This document shows, in pieces, positions 6,245 through 10,198 of a stretch of DNA of 10,198 bases. The stretch is from an uncultured Chloroflexota bacterium. GTDB taxonomy: Bacteria; Chloroflexota; Dehalococcoidia; Lucifugimonadales; CAJWER01. Each line of letters opens with the position of its first letter. The first letter of the stretch is position 1. The position numbers were made by a program, and so were the translations under genes. Location of the stretch: contig CAJWER010000095.1 in the NCBI GenBank assembly GCA_913030785.1, positions 1-10,198 on the forward strand, written 5' to 3'. Under the pieces are notes generated by a model. That model searched no databases. It saw only the letters and a list, made by a program, of their open reading frames with translations, and had not been told where the DNA came from.

Positions 6245-7159
6245 ATGATTGAAGTAGACATAAGCTCGTTCATATTCGACGCGGACTTCGTGTCCTCGGT
6301 AACCGTGAGTTGGCACGGCTTTTTCAGCTTTGTGGCGGTGCTGACGGCAGTGCTCCTAGTCGGTCGTTGGGCGCCCCTCTACCAATTGGACCCCGACGAT
6401 GTGCTCTCCGTTGCCGTTTGGGCGATCATCGGCGGTGTAATCGGCGCGCGTGTCGTCCACGTCATTGACACGTGGGATGCGATCTACACCGCAAACCCGC
6501 TGCGGATTCTTTATATATGGAAGGGTGGCATCGCGGTATGGGGGGCCATCCTGGGCGGGTTTATAGGCGGGTCCGCCTATGCGTGGCTGGGGAATTATTG
6601 GGAGCGCAGGAAGCACCCAGACGGCGAGGCTCCCCCTTCAAAGTTTCCGGTTGGGACTTTGGCGGACCTTACTGCGCCGGCGCTACTGTTCGTCCAGTCG
6701 ATTGGCAGGGTAGGCGATATCATCAATGGCGAGCACTGCGCGAGGGCGACCGAGCAGTTTTTCGGGTTCCAGTGGGTTCACCCTGAGACTGCGGCTCGTA
6801 TCTGCGCTAATGGATTCACCAATGCCGCCCATCCAGTGATCGTCCTCGAGATGGCCTGGAATATGTTGGCGCTGGCGGTGATCTGGCAGCTCCGCGGTCG
6901 GCTGAAGCCGGCTGGCATGATTTTTGCACTTTACATCGCCCTGTATTCGATCGGGCGCTTCGGAGTCTCGTTCCTACGGGAGGACCGTATCTGGGCGCTG
7001 GGCATGCAGGAGGCGCACTACATTGCGCTGCTGATGCTGGCTATCACGATACCTTTGCTGGCTTTCAAGGCGAGGCTTACCGAGCGCGCCGAGGAGAAAC
7101 CGGCGGTCTTCGAGCGTGGGACCCGTGCCGACCGTCGCCGCCGCCAACGCAAAGCTTAG
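6245..7159 (+). CDS. lgt: Prolipoprotein diacylglyceryl transferase
   Basis: Lgt is an inner-membrane enzyme that moves diacylglycerol from phosphatidylglycerol to the lipobox cysteine of prolipoproteins, the first step of lipoprotein maturation. The 304 residues show about seven hydrophobic segments. Family marks are GGVIGARVVHV (63-73), WKGGIAVWGAILGG (92-105), the Lgt signature region IGRVGDIINGEH (153-164), HP at 196-197, and SIGRFGVSFLRED (235-247), whose R238 corresponds to the essential late arginine of E. coli Lgt. Two features differ from E. coli: D158 replaces the Asn of the GRxGNF motif, and W99 stands where E. coli has the FHGG histidine. Both variants occur, as far as I recall, in Gram-positive or Chloroflexota Lgt. 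A charged tail (about 276-304) ends in RRRRQRKA. GAGG lies ten bases before the ATG, below a strong promoter. It stands alone on this strand, divergent from xerD and convergent with recJ. Confidence 0.95.
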   Translation: MIEVDISSFIFDADFVSSVTVSWHGFFSFVAVLTAVLLVGRWAPLYQLDPDDVLSVAVWAIIGGVIGARVVHVIDTWDAIYTANPLRILYIWKGGIAVWGAILGGFIGGSAYAWLGNYWERRKHPDGEAPPSKFPVGTLADLTAPALLFVQSIGRVGDIINGEHCARATEQFFGFQWVHPETAARICANGFTNAAHPVIVLEMAWNMLALAVIWQLRGRLKPAGMIFALYIALYSIGRFGVSFLREDRIWALGMQEAHYIALLMLAITIPLLAFKARLTERAEEKPAVFERGTRADRRRRQRKA

Positions 7160-7315
7160 TGCTGGTACTGCGCACGCTTAGTGCGGCCGGGTATGGGCAA
7201 TTCCTATCGGCTCAGCGCCTTTGCGCACCCCTTGAAGCTTGAGCCAGGGACGAGGGATGACGTCGGCACCAGTCGCCCACACCCTTTTCAGTCCCATGCA
7301 CCCCTTCCGTCGCTA
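7160..7315. other. Convergent spacer between lgt and recJ
   Basis: No gene and no clear intrinsic terminator is seen. CGCAC-GCTTA-GTGCG (7171-7185) is a weak 5-bp hairpin 11 bases past the lgt stop, with no T run. GCTTAGTGC occurs twice (7154-7162 and 7176-7184). GGCTCA (7209-7214) and TGAGCC (7240-7245) can close a larger bulged structure around GCGC-CTTT-GCGC. Any of these might contribute to bidirectional termination, but none is convincing. Confidence 0.3.
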
Positions 7316-8998
7316 CTAGCGAGCGGGGCGTAGATCCAGCAAGGTTAGCTGCAGGGTAGAGCGGCCCCCCCACTCGTCGAGGCCCGGTGTGTAGACCAGG
7401 TCCAGATGGTCGCCGATGGCCACGGGCCGGTCACCCATTCGGAAGCCGATGACCTCCCACATTCTACGATCATGGACCACGCTCATCTTCAGGTGGTCTC
7501 GTTGTTTTCCGACTCTCCTGGTCTTGGCGGCCACCACATTTTTCGTCAGGAAGACTGGGTCCGGGTTGCCCTTGCCGAAGGGTGAGAGGGAGTCGATGAA
7601 GGCGAAGTAGGCCTTGTCGAGTGACGCGGGCGCTATCTCGCCGTCGATCTCGATTGAGGGGCCTGTTGGGGTATTGCCATTAGAGTTCAGGGGCAGACTC
7701 GCGAGGTGTTCCTTGACCTGTGGTAGATCAGACGTTGCCACGACGAAGCCAGCTGCCATTGGGTGGCCTCCGTGGCGCTGCAGAACCTCCTGAACGCCTG
7801 TGAGGGCGTCCACGGCGTTAAACCCAGCGATGCTTCGCATGCTGGCCCTGGTGAGCCGCTCCCCCGGGGATAGTGCTACAACCGGACGGTTGTAGGTTTC
7901 CGCCAGGCTTCCCGCGACCAGGCCGAGGATGCCTGGTATCCAGTCCGCGTGTTCGACGACGATTACCGACGGCGGGCCTCCAATCATGGATTCGACTTGA
8001 TAAGTAGCCTGTTCCACCGCTTTGCGCGAAATGAGACGTCTGGCATCGTTGTGTCGTTCCAGTTCGTCTGCGATCGGCTCCGCCTCTTCGATGGTTCGAG
8101 CGGTCAGGAGACTGAGGCTGACGGCGGGGCTGGCGAGGCGTCCGGCGGCGTTGAGCCTCGGGATGAGTGAGAACGAAAGCGACTCGGAGTCGATCTGTCC
8201 CAACTTTAGCCCCGCACGAGCTATTAGGGCTTTCAGCCCCGGATTTGTGGTGCGGTTCAGGTTCTCGATACCCTTTTTCACCAGGTATCGATTTTCGCCC
8301 TGCAGCGGACCCACGTCGGCGATGGTGCCGATGGCCGCAAGTTCCATCAGATGTTCAGGCGTCCCTTTGCCCAGGAAGCGCCACAAGGCTTCGACCAGCT
8401 TGTAGGACAGTCCTGCGCCGGTAAGCTCCCCGTACGGATATCTTGAGTTTTTTCGAGACGGGTTGACCAGTGCGATCGCGGGTGGCTGAATCGGGGGAAG
8501 GACATGGTGGTCGGTGACGATGGTGTCGATGCCCAGAGCCGACGCTAGCTCTATCTCTTCGACGTTGCTGGAGCCGCAGTCGACCGTGATCATCAGTGAG
8601 ATGCCCTGGCCTCTCAGTGATCCGATTGCCAGAGGATTCAGCCCGTGCCCCTCATCGGTGCGGTCGGGCAGGTAGGGGATCGCGGTGGCGCCAAGCTCTT
8701 CAAGGGCTTTGACCAGGAGGGCAGTGGCAGTGAGCCCGTCCGTGTCGAAGTCTCCAAAGACGCCGATGATTTCGCCACCCTGGACAGCGTCTGCGAGCCG
8801 GGCTACGGCCGCTTCCATGTCCGGGAGCAGAAAGGGATCGTGGGAGTCGCGTTCGTCTGGTGACAGGAAGGCCTGGGCCGCGTCCCTATCCCGGATGCCG
8901 CGGTTGTACAGGAGGCGAGCCGGGACAGGCGGCAGCCCGATACTGCGTGCGAAATCGTCCGGTGGCGGTGTGTGTGTGTTCCAGGTGGGTGCGGGCAT
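7316..8998 (-). CDS. recJ: Single-stranded-DNA-specific exonuclease RecJ (DHH family)
   Basis: RecJ is a 5'-3' single-strand exonuclease acting in recombination, mismatch and base-excision repair with metal ions held by aspartate and histidine residues. The 560 residues give the standard layout. The DHH domain has FGDFDTDG (D83, D85, D87), VDCG (D140) and TDHH (163-165). IGTIADVGPL (223-232) and RLNAAGRL (281-288) are further family motifs. The DHHA1 domain has RHGGHPMAAGF (408-418). A C-terminal OB-like domain (about 447-556) ends at DLRPAR. The start at ATG 8998 gives the usual conserved Trp near the N-terminus (W6), but there is no evident Shine-Dalgarno, and a 9-bp hairpin ends five bases upstream of the ATG. 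It is 42 bases after fabF on the same strand, so the two are probably cotranscribed. Codons 7-10 lie in a run of six AC repeats. Confidence 0.95.
   Translation of the reverse strand: MPAPTWNTHTPPPDDFARSIGLPPVPARLLYNRGIRDRDAAQAFLSPDERDSHDPFLLPDMEAAVARLADAVQGGEIIGVFGDFDTDGLTATALLVKALEELGATAIPYLPDRTDEGHGLNPLAIGSLRGQGISLMITVDCGSSNVEEIELASALGIDTIVTDHHVLPPIQPPAIALVNPSRKNSRYPYGELTGAGLSYKLVEALWRFLGKGTPEHLMELAAIGTIADVGPLQGENRYLVKKGIENLNRTTNPGLKALIARAGLKLGQIDSESLSFSLIPRLNAAGRLASPAVSLSLLTARTIEEAEPIADELERHNDARRLISRKAVEQATYQVESMIGGPPSVIVVEHADWIPGILGLVAGSLAETYNRPVVALSPGERLTRASMRSIAGFNAVDALTGVQEVLQRHGGHPMAAGFVVATSDLPQVKEHLASLPLNSNGNTPTGPSIEIDGEIAPASLDKAYFAFIDSLSPFGKGNPDPVFLTKNVVAAKTRRVGKQRDHLKMSVVHDRRMWEVIGFRMGDRPVAIGDHLDLVYTPGLDEWGGRSTLQLTLLDLRPAR
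8968..8979 (-). repeat. Six-unit GT/AC dinucleotide run at the 5' end of recJ
   Basis: Twelve bases of alternating GT on the plus strand read as (AC)6 in recJ and encode about residues 7-10 (Asn-Thr-His-Thr). The run is short, but it sits where gain or loss of one unit would shift the frame of nearly the whole protein. Confidence 0.7.
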
Positions 8999-9002
8999 CA
9001 GC

Positions 9003-9026
9003 AGCCACGCCGTGGGTGGCGTGGCT
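9003..9026 (-). promoter_or_regulatory. Perfect 9-bp hairpin in the fabF-recJ gap
   Basis: AGCCACGCC (9003-9011) and GGCGTGGCT (9018-9026) are exactly complementary around a six-base loop. The stem fills most of the 42 bases between the fabF stop and the recJ ATG, ending five bases before that ATG, where a ribosome binding site would normally be. It has no T run on the minus strand, so it is unlikely to be a plain terminator. A role in RNA processing or in limiting recJ translation is inferred from position only. Confidence 0.5.
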
Positions 9027-9040
9027 CATCCGCGCCGGTG

Positions 9041-10198
9041 CTAAACGGCACCGTCTTGGGGTTTCCTGAATACCAGGCTGGAGTTGTGGCCGCCGAAGCC
9101 GAACGAGTTTGTCATCACGGTTTCGGCGGAAATGCTTTTGGCGGCGTTGGCTGTGTAATCGAGGTCACAGTCGGCGTCGGGTACGTCGAGATTAATGGTA
9201 GGCGGTACCTGTCCACTCTCGATGACCAGCGTGCTGATCGCTGCTTCAAGGGAGCCGCTAGCGCCGAGCAGATGGCCTGTCATGGACTTGGTCGAACTTA
9301 TGGCTACGGTGCGGGCGTGGTCTCCGAAGACGCTCTTCATCGCCATCGTTTCGTTCTTGTCGTTGAGGACGGTGGACGTGCCGTGGGCGTTGATGTAGTC
9401 GATATCGTTGGGTGCGATTCCAGCATCTGCCAGTGCGATATTCATGGCCCTGGCGCCGCCCTCGCCTTCAGGCGCGGGCTGTGTGATGTGGTAGGCATCC
9501 GCGGTGGCGCCGTAGCCGGTCAATTCCGCGATAGGGGTTGCGCCCCGGTCGATGGCGGACTCCATGGTCTCCAGGACGAGCACAGCGCCGCCCTCGCCCA
9601 TAACGAAGCCGTCGCGTTTAGCATCGAATGGTCGCGAGGCCTTTTGAGGATCGCTGTTGTGCTTTGAGAGAGCCTTGCAGGAGTTGAATCCAGCGATGCC
9701 TATTGGGCATATCGCCGCTTCGCAGCCGCCAGCCAGAGCTATATCGGCCCTACCAGAGCGGATCAGGTCCAGGGCGACCCCAATGGCATCTGCGCCGCTG
9801 GAGCAGGCTGAGACCGTTGCGAAGTTGGGCCCCTTTGCGCCGAGTAACATCGAGATCTGCCCTGATGCCATGTCAGGCAACATCATTGGAACGAGGAATG
9901 GGCTGACTCGGGAGGGACCCTTTTCGTTGAGGACCCCAACTTGCTCCGACATCGTGATGATGCCGCCGATGCCGCTCGACACAATGACGGCGATCCTCTC
10001 CGCGTTCTCAGGAGTGATCTTGAGCCCGGCATGCTCGACGGCTTCGAGTGTAGCAGCTACCCCTAGTTGCACGTAGCGGTCCATACGGCGGGCTTGCTTC
10101 CGCCCGACGTAGTTGGTTGCGTCGAATCCGTCTGCCTCGCCGGCGATGGTTGTCTCGAACCCCTCTGCGTCGAAGGAGGAGATGTAGCCGATGCCTGA
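9041..10198 (-). CDS. fabF: Beta-ketoacyl-ACP synthase II (partial, N-terminus beyond right edge)
   Basis: FabF condenses malonyl-ACP with acyl-ACP in fatty-acid elongation in the cytosol. The frame remains open to the last base, giving 385 visible residues. The ATG at 10084 is internal, because the preceding 38 codons encode conserved FabF sequence (SGIGYISSFDAEGF, then EARRM-like RKQARRM). Counting from the right edge, the catalytic residues are C132 (VSACSSGADA), H272 (NAHGTST), K304 (STKSMTGH) and H309 (TGHLLGASG). Each is exactly 31 less than the E. coli FabF number (163, 303, 335, 340), so only about 31 residues are missing and the visible part has no net insertion or deletion between those sites. 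The C-terminal NSFGFGGHN loop is present. No acyl carrier protein gene is visible, but it could lie upstream beyond the edge. recJ follows 42 bases downstream. Confidence 0.96.
   Translation of the reverse strand, partial: SGIGYISSFDAEGFETTIAGEADGFDATNYVGRKQARRMDRYVQLGVAATLEAVEHAGLKITPENAERIAVIVSSGIGGIITMSEQVGVLNEKGPSRVSPFLVPMMLPDMASGQISMLLGAKGPNFATVSACSSGADAIGVALDLIRSGRADIALAGGCEAAICPIGIAGFNSCKALSKHNSDPQKASRPFDAKRDGFVMGEGGAVLVLETMESAIDRGATPIAELTGYGATADAYHITQPAPEGEGGARAMNIALADAGIAPNDIDYINAHGTSTVLNDKNETMAMKSVFGDHARTVAISSTKSMTGHLLGASGSLEAAISTLVIESGQVPPTINLDVPDADCDLDYTANAAKSISAETVMTNSFGFGGHNSSLVFRKPQDGAV

Noticed and set aside
8972..9667. Plus-strand 231-codon frame opposite recJ and fabF
   Set aside because: It is the antisense shadow of a high-G+C gene. 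fabF on the other strand has complete catalytic residues and canonical spacing, while this frame is Gly/Val-rich with no recognisable domain.
1..10198. CRISPR array, insertion sequence, defence island or novel gene cluster
   Set aside because: No spaced direct repeats, transposase, terminal inverted repeats or defence domains were seen. Apart from the left-end join, the window is ordinary chromosomal housekeeping.

Overview
This window reads as a stretch of bacterial chromosome, mostly housekeeping genes, with G+C rising well above 50% over most of its length. The gene content and several protein details suggest Chloroflexota, possibly a SAR202/Dehalococcoidia-like lineage from an environmental genome. 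The details are a GRVGDIINGEH form of the Lgt signature, a small basic tail-anchored protein of a type I associate with that phylum, and an NfeD plus slipin pair. That assignment is an inference from remembered family features, not from a search.

Layout, left to right. (1) Bases 1-1254 are open in one frame from the very first base. The right two thirds are the C-terminal part of a membrane NfeD-type protein: the end of a ClpP-like domain, five hydrophobic segments and an OB-fold. The first ~390 bases are A+T-richer and encode protein that is not NfeD. The join, near 393-400, is either an assembly chimera or a real rearrangement. (2) A slipin/SPFH gene (1383-2237) follows on the same strand, the usual partner of NfeD, and ends at a good terminator hairpin. 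(3) A 310-base convergent spacer holds that terminator and a repeat-like hairpin. (4) Three minus-strand genes follow in the order xerD -> small tail-anchored protein -> uvrC (5897 down to 2548). (5) A 347-base divergent spacer carries a near-consensus sigma-70-type promoter for lgt (6245-7159, plus strand). (6) lgt converges on a minus-strand pair, fabF -> recJ. fabF runs off the right edge and lacks only about 31 N-terminal residues.

Functionally the genes cover membrane protein quality control (NfeD/slipin), nucleotide excision repair (UvrC), chromosome dimer resolution or related site-specific recombination (XerD), lipoprotein maturation (Lgt), single-strand exonuclease repair (RecJ) and fatty-acid elongation (FabF). 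The catalytic residues I could check in UvrC, XerD, RecJ and FabF are all present with canonical spacing. I found no CRISPR array, insertion sequence, tRNA, toxin-antitoxin pair or obvious new defence system. The points most worth a second look are the in-frame junction at the left end, the small tail-anchored protein, the C7 run inside the lgt promoter spacer, and the hairpin just upstream of the recJ start.
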